DNA of 64,000 bases from Acuticoccus sp039034015 (GTDB lineage Bacteria > Pseudomonadota > Alphaproteobacteria > Rhizobiales > Amorphaceae), in contig JBCCBM010000001.1 of the NCBI GenBank assembly GCA_039034015.1, positions 124,001 to 188,000 of the forward strand, written 5' to 3'. The first letter of the stretch is position 1. The number at the start of each line of letters is the position of its first letter. Under the pieces are notes generated by a model. That model was not told the DNA's origin and ran no database searches. It saw only the letters and a program-made list of their open reading frames with translations. Both the position numbers and the translations under genes were made by a program. Shown piece after piece: positions 17,243-25,158 of the stretch.

Positions 17243-18091
17243 ATGGCGCTCGAAATCAAGGTGCTCGACTACGGCGATATCGAGCTGGAATCCTCGTTCC
17301 TCGTGCTGGGGCGCGATTGTGGGCGCACCCGCCGCGTGCCGACCTACGGCTTTTTGATCCTGGGCGGGCAATATCCGGTGCTGGTCGACACCGGCTATCG
17401 GGACAACGCGATCATGGAAACGCTCGGCATGCGCGGGCTGCAATTCCATGAAAACATGGTGGAAAATCAACTCGCCAAGCACGGGGTAAAGCCCGGCGAC
17501 ATCCGCTATATCTGCCACACGCACCTGCACATCGACCACGCCGGCAAGGACGACCATTTTCCGATGAACACCACCGTGGTGCTCAACCGGAAGGAGCTGG
17601 AGCATTCGGTCTCCGGCCTCATGCACCCGCAATACCCAAAGCCTGACATTCAGCATCTGATTGAGCGGCTCCACACCCCCGGCGCGCTCCGCTTTGAAGA
17701 CACGGAAATCACCGGCGAGATCGAGCTGATCCCCGGCATTACGCTCGATTGGGCGGGCGCCCACACCGAAGGCTCCATGAACGTGCATGTGGAGACGGCG
17801 GACGGCCGGGCGACCATCTGCGGCGACGTGATTTACGATTTTAACGACCAAATCGTGGCGCCCATCAAAGAGATCAACGACCACGAGCCCCAGGTGACGG
17901 GCAACCATTCGGTCCACATTCGCCAAGAAAAGGCGGCCATCAAGAAGCTGCTCGCCTCGTCAAAATACTTGCTGCCGGTGCATGACAAGCCGGCCAAGAT
18001 TGAGGGCAGCCAAGTGGTCGGCCGGCTTGACCTTCAGGTGCCTGGGCCGGTTTCGCAGACAGTGCCGCGGCGCAACTGGTTCCCGGTCTGA
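17243..18091 (+). CDS. N-acyl-homoserine-lactonase-like metallo-beta-lactamase-fold hydrolase
   Basis: A 282-residue MBL-fold protein. The metal motif HTHLHIDHAG is at about residue 93, a second histidine lies in AGAHTEGSMNVHVET, the bridging Asp in ICGDVIYDF, and a last His in LPVHDKPAKI. This set is that of the AhlD/AttM lactonase group, which opens AHL or gamma-butyrolactone rings. The exact lactone is unknown. The next gene starts on its stop codon (TGATG), so the two are translationally coupled. That partner also contains a lactonase-type domain. Confidence 0.85.
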   Translation: MALEIKVLDYGDIELESSFLVLGRDCGRTRRVPTYGFLILGGQYPVLVDTGYRDNAIMETLGMRGLQFHENMVENQLAKHGVKPGDIRYICHTHLHIDHAGKDDHFPMNTTVVLNRKELEHSVSGLMHPQYPKPDIQHLIERLHTPGALRFEDTEITGEIELIPGITLDWAGAHTEGSMNVHVETADGRATICGDVIYDFNDQIVAPIKEINDHEPQVTGNHSVHIRQEKAAIKKLLASSKYLLPVHDKPAKIEGSQVVGRLDLQVPGPVSQTVPRRNWFPV

Positions 18092-19656
18092 TGGCGCACG
18101 AGGCCGTCCGCCCCGGCTTTCGAGAACTTGTGGATGAGCATGCGCCGGTGCGCCAGCTGGGCTCCGGGTTCGACTTCACCGAGGGGCCCATCTGGCACCC
18201 GGACGGATACTTGCTCTTTTCTGACATGCCCGGCGATGTGCGCCGGCGGTGGGACCGGTCGGGCGTGCGCGAGGTGTTGCGCGGCACCAACAAGGGCAAC
18301 GGCCTCACCTACGACCACGATCTCAACCTCATCGTGTGCGAGCATGCGACCTCCTCGCTCGCCCGCATCCGGCCGGACGGCACGCGCGAGGTGCTCGCCT
18401 CCCACTTTGAGGGCCGGGAGCTCAACTCCCCCAACGATGTGATCGTCCACTCCAGCGGCGCGATTTACTTCACCGACCCGTGGTATGGCCGCATGCCCGT
18501 TTTCGGCGTGGAGCGCCCGCGGGAGCTTGGCTTCCAAGGCGTTTATCGCGTTTCCCCCGGCGCGGTGGGTGCCGAGCCCGAACTCTTGGTGGACCGCTAC
18601 CTTTTCAGCCAGCCCAACGGGCTTTGCTTTTGCCCCACCGAGGACCGGCTTTACGTCAACGACACCGACCAGGCGAACATTCGCGTCTTCCCCCTCAACC
18701 CCGACGGGACGCTCGGCCAAGGCCGCATCTTCGCCTCCGGCATCAAAGACACGCTCAAACCCGGCGTGCCGGACGGCATGAAGTGCGATGCGCTCGGCAA
18801 TGTGTGGGTGACCGCGCCCGGCGGCGTTTGGGTGTACCACCAGGACGGCTCGCTCCTGGGCAAGATCGCGATCCCCGAACTTTCCGCCAACCTTCACTGG
18901 GGCGGGCCCGATTGGCGCACGCTCTTTGTGTGCGCCTCCACCTCGCTCTACGCAGTGGATGTCAAGGTTGGCCCGCGCTCCGAGCCTTTTATGCGCGCAG
19001 GTGCCGGGGCACGGCCTGCCGCGGCTGCGCCGGCGCCAGCGGCGGGGGACGGCATGGCGCTCGATCCGTCCCGCTGCGCGCTCATCATCCAGGATTTTCA
19101 GAACGATGTGGTGATGGATGGTGGCGCCTTCGCATCCTCCGGCTCGCCGGCCCACTGCCGGGAGCAAAATGCCATTGCCCACGCCGCCTCCCTTGCCGAC
19201 CGGTGCCGGGCGCTGGGCATCCCGGTGATCCACGTGTGGTTTTTGGTGGACCCTGGCGCACCGGGTGTGACGCTGAACGCCCCGCTCTTTGAGGGGCTTA
19301 TGGAGGCCAACGCCCTTGTGGAGGGCACCTGGGGCGCCGAGCCGGTTCCGGGGCTTGAGGCCAAGCCCGGCGATTTCATCGTGCGCAAAAACCGCATGAG
19401 CGCGTGGGAGGGCACCTCGCTGGAGACGGTTTTGAAGGCGGAGGGGCGCGACACGATCATCGAGACCGGCGCGTGGACCAACATGTCCATCGAGCACACC
19501 GCCCGCACCGGGGCCGACAAGGGCTATCTCATGGTGATCCCGGAAGACGCGTGCTCGACCATGAACGCCGATTGGCACCGCGCCTCCATCGACTTTGCGA
19601 TGCAGAACGTGGCCGCCGTCACCGATACGGCCAGCGTGTTGGCGGCGCTGCGCTGA
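18091..19656 (+). CDS. Fusion of SMP-30/gluconolactonase propeller and isochorismatase-like cysteine hydrolase
   Basis: Residues 1 to about 300 are an SMP-30/gluconolactonase/LRE beta-propeller with FDFTEGPIWHPDGYLLFSD, the metal residue region LNSPNDVIVHSSGAIYFTDP and GLCFCPTEDRLYVNDT. A low-complexity linker of Ala/Pro/Gly (about 307-325) leads to an isochorismatase-like hydrolase with ALIIQDFQNDVV (Asp) and IVRKNRMSAW (Lys). The expected nucleophile cysteine is replaced by Ser466 in GAWTNMSIEHTA, so the second domain may be inactive or use another mechanism. The fusion suggests sequential ring opening and amide or ester hydrolysis of one substrate. The gene is coupled to the preceding lactonase. 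Confidence 0.88.
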   Translation: MAHEAVRPGFRELVDEHAPVRQLGSGFDFTEGPIWHPDGYLLFSDMPGDVRRRWDRSGVREVLRGTNKGNGLTYDHDLNLIVCEHATSSLARIRPDGTREVLASHFEGRELNSPNDVIVHSSGAIYFTDPWYGRMPVFGVERPRELGFQGVYRVSPGAVGAEPELLVDRYLFSQPNGLCFCPTEDRLYVNDTDQANIRVFPLNPDGTLGQGRIFASGIKDTLKPGVPDGMKCDALGNVWVTAPGGVWVYHQDGSLLGKIAIPELSANLHWGGPDWRTLFVCASTSLYAVDVKVGPRSEPFMRAGAGARPAAAAPAPAAGDGMALDPSRCALIIQDFQNDVVMDGGAFASSGSPAHCREQNAIAHAASLADRCRALGIPVIHVWFLVDPGAPGVTLNAPLFEGLMEANALVEGTWGAEPVPGLEAKPGDFIVRKNRMSAWEGTSLETVLKAEGRDTIIETGAWTNMSIEHTARTGADKGYLMVIPEDACSTMNADWHRASIDFAMQNVAAVTDTASVLAALR

Positions 19657-19659
19657 GCG

Positions 19660-20361
19660 ATGGCTGACGGCGAAGGGTCGCCCCGGGTGCCGTCTGTGCC
19701 CCTGGACACGCCGACGTTCGGTCTGCCCACCTGGGCGGCCGAGGGGCAGGAGGGCGGCCCCTACCACAGCCGGGTGCCCCACGTGCCGAGCCCGAATTCG
19801 GGTGTGACGGTCGGGCGAGGCTATGATCTGAAGGAGCGGGACGCGGCGGCGGTGATCCAGGACCTGATGGCGTCCGGTGTGTCGAAAGCGGATGCGGAAG
19901 CGCTCAGCAAGGGTGTCGGCCTGCGCGGCGACAAGGCGAAAGAATTCATCGAAAAGAACCTCCGCCCTGGTCTAGAAATTACGTCCAACAGCCAGTTGAA
20001 ACTCTTTGAGCGCGCGTATGGCGAAAAGCTCAATACGGCGCGCCGGGTGTGTGACAAAGCCGATGTCGTAAGAAAGTACGGCCGTTGCGACTGGGACGCC
20101 CTTGATCCGGCGATCCAAGACATTGTGGTCGACATGACGTTTCGGGGCGACTATCGGCCGAATACGCGCGAGTTTGTTCAATGCCACATCGTCGAGAACG
20201 ATCTTGTCGGGTTGCGGTCTGCGGTTCTGGACCCGCAAAAGGTGCCTGGCGTTCCGCCGGATCGGCAGAAGATCCGCGCCGACTTTTTCGACCATGCCAT
20301 CGCCGAGCGCGAGCAACTTGCCAAGCGTGAGGCTTGCATCGTGCCCGCCCTCAAGTCGTGA
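19660..20361 (+). CDS. Pesticin-like (T4-lysozyme-fold) muramidase
   Basis: A 233-residue protein whose region from about residue 27 reads EGQEGGPYHSRVPHVPSPNS followed by GVTVGRGYDL. This matches the catalytic start of the pesticin C-terminal and phage-lysozyme-like family: a Glu, then Thr and Asp six residues apart as in pesticin Thr201/Asp207. The rest is helical (KERDAAAVIQDLMASGVSKA, KLFERAYGEKLN), as expected for that fold. No signal peptide or TM segment is seen, so export would need a secretion system or phage-style release. It starts three bases after the lactonase fusion gene. Confidence 0.75.
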   Translation: MADGEGSPRVPSVPLDTPTFGLPTWAAEGQEGGPYHSRVPHVPSPNSGVTVGRGYDLKERDAAAVIQDLMASGVSKADAEALSKGVGLRGDKAKEFIEKNLRPGLEITSNSQLKLFERAYGEKLNTARRVCDKADVVRKYGRCDWDALDPAIQDIVVDMTFRGDYRPNTREFVQCHIVENDLVGLRSAVLDPQKVPGVPPDRQKIRADFFDHAIAEREQLAKREACIVPALKS

Positions 20362-20531
20362 CGACCCGCGCGCACGAAGGTTTGCAAAGCCCTGCTCGGC
20401 GAACGCAGACTTCGCGCGTCGCCGCCATAGTTGCGATGGCGTGGTCTTGGCGCCACTCTTCATGCGTCCGGCGGTTCGGCGGCATCGGGTTGCGGCCCGC
20501 TCTCCTGCCCTTTTCGTGGCGAAGCGGCGGG
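20362..20531. other. Intergenic, no feature recognised
   Basis: This stretch separates the convergent muramidase and small secreted protein genes. I see no open frame with coding character, no clear terminator and no RNA gene. Confidence 0.5.
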
Positions 20532-20693
20532 TTAGACGGCGCAGAGGGAGCGGTCGGGGTCAACGTCGCAAATGAAGATGGCGGTTGGGGAGTGATCGAC
20601 CTTTGCCGGCGTGGTGCGGTCGGAAAGGCTGGCGCTGACGGCAGCGCCCGCGGTCAAAATGGCGGCGACAAGTGTTGCGGCAATCAGCTTCAT
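20532..20693 (-). CDS. Small secreted protein, 53 residues
   Basis: ATG 20693 is preceded by a G-rich ribosome site (GGGGGGAA). The N-terminus KLIAATLVAAILTAGAAVSA is a clear signal peptide, leaving a mature peptide of about 32 residues with two cysteines (FICDVDPDRSLCAV). It is divergent from bciA, sharing a short control region, and convergent with the muramidase gene. No family is recognised. A role as a periplasmic inhibitor of the muramidase is conceivable but rests only on proximity. Confidence 0.55.
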   Translation of the reverse strand: MKLIAATLVAAILTAGAAVSASLSDRTTPAKVDHSPTAIFICDVDPDRSLCAV

Positions 20694-20744
20694 GGTGGTT
20701 CCCCCCGTCATGCCTTTTACGTGAGGGCGGGCGGCCGCGGTGCG

Positions 20745-20760
20745 CGTGACGCTGATCACG
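20745..20760. promoter_or_regulatory. CRP/FNR-type dyad upstream of bciA
   Basis: The bases form CGTGA-N6-TCACG, a perfect 5-bp dyad with the GTGA-N6-TCAC core of CRP-family sites. It lies 10 bases before the GTG start of bciA and between it and the divergent small secreted gene. The motif is short and could be chance; control of bciA by a CRP/FNR regulator is an inference. Confidence 0.35.
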
Positions 20761-20770
20761 GTTTTGCGGC

Positions 20771-21706
20771 GTGAGCGGCGTTGCGGTGCTTGGCGCGACG
20801 GGCACCATCGGGCGGGCGGTGGTCAAAACGCTCGCCGGGCGGGGGATTGCGGCAATCCCGGTGGTGCGCAAACCGGTGGAGGGGTTTTCGGACGCCCTTG
20901 TTTGCGCAGACATCGCCGCGCTCGCGCCACCGCTTGCGGCGCGGCAGCCTGAGGCGGTGATCTCGTGCATGGCCTCGCGCACGGGGGCGCCTGACGATGC
21001 GTGGGCCGTCGACCATGATGCGCAGGTTCTGGCGCTGGAGGCGGCGCTCGCGGCGGGGGCGCAGCACTTCGTGCTGTTGTCGGCCATTTGCGTGCAGCGG
21101 CCGCGGCTTGCCTTTCAGTTTGCAAAGCTCGGCTTTGAAGAGCGGTTGCGGGCCGCGCCCATCCGCCACTCCATCGTCCGCCCCACCGCGTATTTCAAAT
21201 CGCTGAGCGGGCAGGTGGCGCGGGTCGCGGCCGGAAAACCCTTTTTGGTGTTTGGCGATGGGCGCCTCACGGCCACAAAGCCCCTCTCCGATGCCGACTG
21301 CGCCGCCTACCTGGTGGACTGCCTCACCGAGGCGGAGCGGTTTGACGCAACGCTGCCCATCGGCGGGCCCGGGCCGGCGATCACCCTTCGCGACCAAGCG
21401 AAAATGTTGGAAACGCTGCTGGGGCGCCCGGTGGCGGTGCGCGGCGTGTCGCCTGCCATTTTGAAGGCGGCGGCGGTGGGGCTTTCGGTGCCCGGCCGGG
21501 TGATCCCGGCGCTTGGGCGGCGGGCAAGCCTTGCGGCCATCGGGCACTATTATGCCACGCAATCCATGCTCGTCTTCGACCCTGCCAGTGGCCGGTATGA
21601 GGCTGATCAAACGCCCGAGACGGGGGCCGACCGCCTGATCGACCACTATCGTGCGCTTTTGCGGGGGGAGGCGGCGGTGGGGCTTGGCGATCACGCGGTG
21701 TTCTGA
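20771..21706 (+). CDS. bciA: 3,8-divinyl (proto)chlorophyllide 8-vinyl reductase, BciA type
   Basis: A 311-residue NAD(P)H-binding, NmrA-like reductase with VAVLGATGTIGRAVVKTLAG at the N-terminus. FVLLSAICVQRPRLAFQFAK and the IRHSIVRPTAYFKSLSGQV segment follow, and the C-terminal ATQSMLVFDPASGRYEAD and TGADRLIDHY are typical of BciA. It reduces the C8-vinyl group in bacteriochlorophyll synthesis. The start is GTG. It stands apart from the bchP-pucC-bchG operon 14 kb away, and the CRP-like dyad just upstream could regulate it. A generic NmrA oxidoreductase is the alternative. Confidence 0.83.
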   Translation: MSGVAVLGATGTIGRAVVKTLAGRGIAAIPVVRKPVEGFSDALVCADIAALAPPLAARQPEAVISCMASRTGAPDDAWAVDHDAQVLALEAALAAGAQHFVLLSAICVQRPRLAFQFAKLGFEERLRAAPIRHSIVRPTAYFKSLSGQVARVAAGKPFLVFGDGRLTATKPLSDADCAAYLVDCLTEAERFDATLPIGGPGPAITLRDQAKMLETLLGRPVAVRGVSPAILKAAAVGLSVPGRVIPALGRRASLAAIGHYYATQSMLVFDPASGRYEADQTPETGADRLIDHYRALLRGEAAVGLGDHAVF

Positions 21707-21830
21707 CGCGGCGCAGGCGCGGGGCGAACTTTTCAGACCCATAGGCATGCCCTGCCGCGCCGCGCGCTCAGCGGGCGACTAGCATGCGGCCCATCCAGAA
21801 CGCGCGGGCAACGCGCTCCAGGGAGGTTGT

Positions 21831-23075
21831 ATGACACGCACATTGTTGGCGGGCGTAGCGCTCGCCGCCTTCACCGCGACCGGCGCGGTGGCGCAGGACC
21901 CCATCAAAATCGGCTTCATGGCCACCCTTGAAGGCACTTACACCGTGCTGGGTGAAGATGGTCAGCGCGGCTTTTTGCTCGCCCTGAAAGAGGCCAACAA
22001 TGAGGCCGGCGGCCGCCCTATTGAGTACGTGATTGCCTCCACCGATGCCTCGCCCGATTCGGCCGTGCGCGGCGCACGCAAGCTCATCGAGCAGGATCAG
22101 GTGGACTTCATCATCGGGCCGCTGTCCGGCTCCGAAGGCATCGCCATGCGCGACCTTGCCAAAGACTATCCGGACATGACGATCATCAACGGCTCGTCCG
22201 GCGCGCAAGAAACCACGTATGTGGACCCGGCCGACAACTTCTTCCGCTTCAACATGGACGGGGCCCAGTGGGGCGTTGGCCTCGGTGACTACGTCTACAA
22301 CACAAAAGGCTGGGAATACGTCGCCGCCGTCGCGGAAGACTATTCGTTCGCCTACACCAATTTTATGGGCTTTGCCAAAGAGTATTGTGAGGCGGGCGGC
22401 GAGATTGTCGAACGGTTCTGGGTCCCGCTGGGCACCAAAGACTTTGCGTCGGTGATCGCGGCGCTGCCCGATGATGTGGACGCGATTTACCTCGGTCTTG
22501 GCGGCGGTGACGCGGTCAACTTCCTCAACCAGTACCAGCAGGCGGGCGGTGAGGCGAACCTCATCGGCGGCACCATTATGATTGATGGCACGGTCTTGAA
22601 TTCCAAAGGCCGCGCGAAGCAGGCGCTGGTGGGGACACCTGGCTCAGGCCCCCAAGCCGACACGTGGGACAACGAAACCTGGCAGGGTTTCGTGAAGGCC
22701 TATCAAGACGCATTCCCGCCAGACCAGCGGTTCGCCTCGCCCTCGCTCCTCGCAACCTCGTACTACAACGCCACCAATGCGGCGCTGCAGTGCGTCAACG
22801 AGGTGGGCGGCGACCTCAAGCAGGGCCATCCGGATTTCCGCGCGTGCCTCGCCTCGCTGGAGCTTGATGCCCCCAACGGCAAAATCACGCTGGACGACAA
22901 CCGCCAGGCCATCGGCACCAACTTCGTCATCGAAGTGGCGGAGGGTGAAGATGGCAACCTCGTCACCAAAATGGTGAAGAAGGTGGACGGCATCAATCAG
23001 CAGTTGGGGATGGACAAGGCCGCGTTTGACGCGCTCGGCACCCCGTCTCGCGACATCATCCAGTGCACCGGCTGA
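21831..23075 (+). CDS. Branched-chain-amino-acid-type ABC substrate-binding protein (orphan)
   Basis: A 414-residue type I periplasmic binding protein of the LivJ/amide group. The signal peptide is TRTLLAGVALAAFTATGAVA, followed by DPIKIGFMATLEGTYTVLGE, RKLIEQDQVDFIIGPLSG and a two-lobe body. GGGAGGTTGT precedes ATG 21831. No permease or ATPase gene is adjacent, so transport would need components elsewhere, or the protein may serve a sensor. A strong terminator follows. Confidence 0.92.
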   Translation: MTRTLLAGVALAAFTATGAVAQDPIKIGFMATLEGTYTVLGEDGQRGFLLALKEANNEAGGRPIEYVIASTDASPDSAVRGARKLIEQDQVDFIIGPLSGSEGIAMRDLAKDYPDMTIINGSSGAQETTYVDPADNFFRFNMDGAQWGVGLGDYVYNTKGWEYVAAVAEDYSFAYTNFMGFAKEYCEAGGEIVERFWVPLGTKDFASVIAALPDDVDAIYLGLGGGDAVNFLNQYQQAGGEANLIGGTIMIDGTVLNSKGRAKQALVGTPGSGPQADTWDNETWQGFVKAYQDAFPPDQRFASPSLLATSYYNATNAALQCVNEVGGDLKQGHPDFRACLASLELDAPNGKITLDDNRQAIGTNFVIEVAEGEDGNLVTKMVKKVDGINQQLGMDKAAFDALGTPSRDIIQCTG

Positions 23076-23099
23076 CCTGACCTGATCGGCCGATGACGG

Positions 23100-23129
23100 A
23101 ACCCCGGGCCAGGCGGCCCGGGGTTTTTT
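23100..23129 (+). terminator. Rho-independent terminator
   Basis: An 11-bp perfect stem (AACCCCGGGCC / GGCCCGGGGTT) with loop AGGC is followed by a run of T. It lies 25 bases after the binding-protein stop and 3 bases before the end of the convergent AGCS pseudogene. Confidence 0.92.
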
Positions 23130-23132
23130 CGT

Positions 23133-23777
23133 TCAGCCCTTTGCGGCCGCGCTTGCATCCGCGGGAACCTCGGCCGGCCAGGATTTGGGGTCGATATCAA
23201 GGTCGGCGTAGGCGGCGGGGTCGAGCACAGGGTCGGCGACGCCTCCCCCCAGTTGCGTGGTGTAATCGCCCACCAAACGCAGACCAACGGGGAAGAGCAT
23301 CAAGATCGCCATGAGGTTCACCAGCGCCACAATGCCCATCATCGGGTCGGAGAAGAAGACCGATGTGGCGCCTTCCGCCGAAGCCCCGAGGAAGACAAGG
23401 CCAATCACCGCAACGCGCAACAACGAGGTTGCAATGAACGAGCTGGAGAACACGGTCAGCGCGGTGACGGCGGCAAGGCCAAGGCCGGTGTAAAGCCGCT
23501 CCACGCCGAACAATTGTTGCATGGCGCCGGCAACGGTGTTGCCCTGGAGGGCGTTGAAGCCGAACGCGAACGCGGCGATCAGGCAAATGGCGCAAATCCG
23601 GGCGAGCCCTTTGAGCGAGCTTCCGAGTGAGGACGCCAAACATCCGCCCGAAGAAGCGGAACTGCACAAATTGCGAGGCAAGGCTGAAGAAAATGCCGAG
23701 CACCAACAGGAAGGGGATCAGCGACCACCCCAGGTGAAGCGCAATATGGCGTCAAAGAGTTGTTGGATCAGTTCCAA
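23133..23777 (-). pseudogene. Decayed AGCS sodium:alanine/glycine symporter
   Basis: Pieces of an AGCS symporter survive in different frames. A TTG start at 23777 behind AAGGGAGGT gives ELIQQLFDAILRFTWG. A frame change near 23730 gives SLIPFLLVLGIFFSLASQFV with QFRFFGRMFGVLT. A second change near 23620 gives ICLIAAFAFGFNALQGNTVA with ALVNLMAILMLFPVGLRL near the end. Full AGCS proteins have about 450-500 residues; here the first TM region joins directly to a late one, so most of the transport core is deleted. Confidence 0.8.
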
Positions 23778-23959
23778 GGGGACCTCCCTTGAACGCGCGG
23801 CACCGCCGCCGTGGCGCGCGCCTGCAAATCGATGACCAGTTTGTCATCGTCGCGACCCCGGCGGGGATAAAATTCCCCGATCCGCTGTTTTGGGGATGGT
23901 GTGTGGATCACGCACGCGCGCCGTTGAAACGCGGGGCGGGCCGGGCCAGCTTCGGTGCT

Positions 23960-24394
23960 ATGGCGTTGCATCTTCTAAAACTCTCGGTGGGCTCGGCGTG
24001 TTTGGAGGACATTCGCGCCTGGGCGGAGGCCTCGGCCACCGCGCGCAAGCGGGCAGGGGGCCGGTTTGCCTCGCGCATCACCACGCGCACGGCGCCGCGC
24101 CGGGCCGATGAGGTGCTGGCCGGCGGCAGCCTTTATTGGGTCACCAAGGGAAGCCTCACGGCCCGCCAGCGCATTGTGGCGTTTGAGCCATTTGACGATG
24201 CGGACGGCATTGCGCGCGTCTTCATCCACCTGGAGCCGACCGTGGTGCCGGTGCGGCCGCGCCCCTGCCGCCCATTTCAAGGCTGGCGGTATTTGAAATC
24301 GAGCGACGTTCCGGCCGATCTTTCGGACGCGGCGTGCGACGGGTCGATCCCTGTGGCCATGCGCCGCGAGTTGTCCGAACTCTGCTTGATCTGA
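23960..24394 (+). CDS. DUF1489 family protein
   Basis: A 144-residue cytosolic protein. ATG 23960 gives the family-typical N-terminus ALHLLKLSVGSACLEDIRAW, then KRAGGRFASRITTRTAPRRA, ADEVLAGGSLYWVTKGSLTA and a C-terminus with FQGWRYLKSSDVPADL. DUF1489 proteins are widespread in Alphaproteobacteria and their role is unknown. A longer open frame back to 23789 overlaps the AGCS remnant and is not supported. The VWA gene follows 41 bases later on the same strand. Confidence 0.85.
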   Translation: MALHLLKLSVGSACLEDIRAWAEASATARKRAGGRFASRITTRTAPRRADEVLAGGSLYWVTKGSLTARQRIVAFEPFDDADGIARVFIHLEPTVVPVRPRPCRPFQGWRYLKSSDVPADLSDAACDGSIPVAMRRELSELCLI

Positions 24395-24435
24395 TCGGCT
24401 TTGGCAGGACGGCGCACACGCCTTATCTAATTGGC

Positions 24436-25158
24436 GTGAGCAAGAAAGATGTCACCCCAGCGCCCGATGGCACCCCCGCGAAGGGGTCGTCCTCGGGCGA
24501 GATCGATGCGTTCCTGGCCAAGGCGCGCGCGATTGCACCGGCGCCTGGCGGGGCGCGCGGCCGGCTCATTTTTGCGCTGGACGCCACCATGAGCCGCCAG
24601 CCCACCTGGGATCGCGCCTGCAACATCCAGGCAGAGATGTTTTCCGAGGCCGCCAAGGTGGGCGGGCTTGAAATGCAGCTCGTCTATTTTCGCGGCTTTG
24701 GGGAGTGCCGGGCCTCCAAATGGCTGACCGACGGCCGGCGCCTGGGCGACCTGATGGCGCGCATCGATTGCCGGGGCGGCCTCACGCAGATCGGCAAGGT
24801 TCTCATTCGCGCCCTTGAGGAGACGAAAAAGGCCCCCGTCCAGGCGATCGTCTACATAGGCGATGCGATGGAGGAGGATGTGGATCGGCTGTGCGCCCGG
24901 GCGGGCGAGCTGGGGCTCAAGAAGGTGCCGCTGTTTCTCTTCCAGGAGCGGGGGGACCCTGCGGCCACCGTCGCGTTTAAGGAGATGGCGCGGCTTTCGG
25001 GCGGGGCGCACCTGTCGTTCGATGACAGTGCGTCCGGCGAACTCTCAAAGCTGTTGCAGGCGGTGGCGGTTTATGCGGCCGGCGGGCGCAAGGCGCTTGA
25101 GCATCGGGGCCGTTCGGGCGATTCGGGGGCCCGCCTTCTGTTGGGGAAACTGAATTAA
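24436..25158 (+). CDS. VWA-like domain protein
   Basis: A 240-residue protein with a von Willebrand A-like fold: RLIFALDATMSRQPTWDRAC holds the start of a MIDAS-like site (D-x-T-x-S), with LTQIGKVLIRALEE and IVYIGDAMEEDVDRL later. GTG 24436 is chosen because upstream sequence belongs to DUF1489 in another frame. The next gene, a J-domain membrane protein, begins on its stop codon, so the two are translationally coupled. The pair recurs in Rhizobiales-type genomes, to my recollection, but its function is unknown. Confidence 0.8.
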   Translation: MSKKDVTPAPDGTPAKGSSSGEIDAFLAKARAIAPAPGGARGRLIFALDATMSRQPTWDRACNIQAEMFSEAAKVGGLEMQLVYFRGFGECRASKWLTDGRRLGDLMARIDCRGGLTQIGKVLIRALEETKKAPVQAIVYIGDAMEEDVDRLCARAGELGLKKVPLFLFQERGDPAATVAFKEMARLSGGAHLSFDDSASGELSKLLQAVAVYAAGGRKALEHRGRSGDSGARLLLGKLN

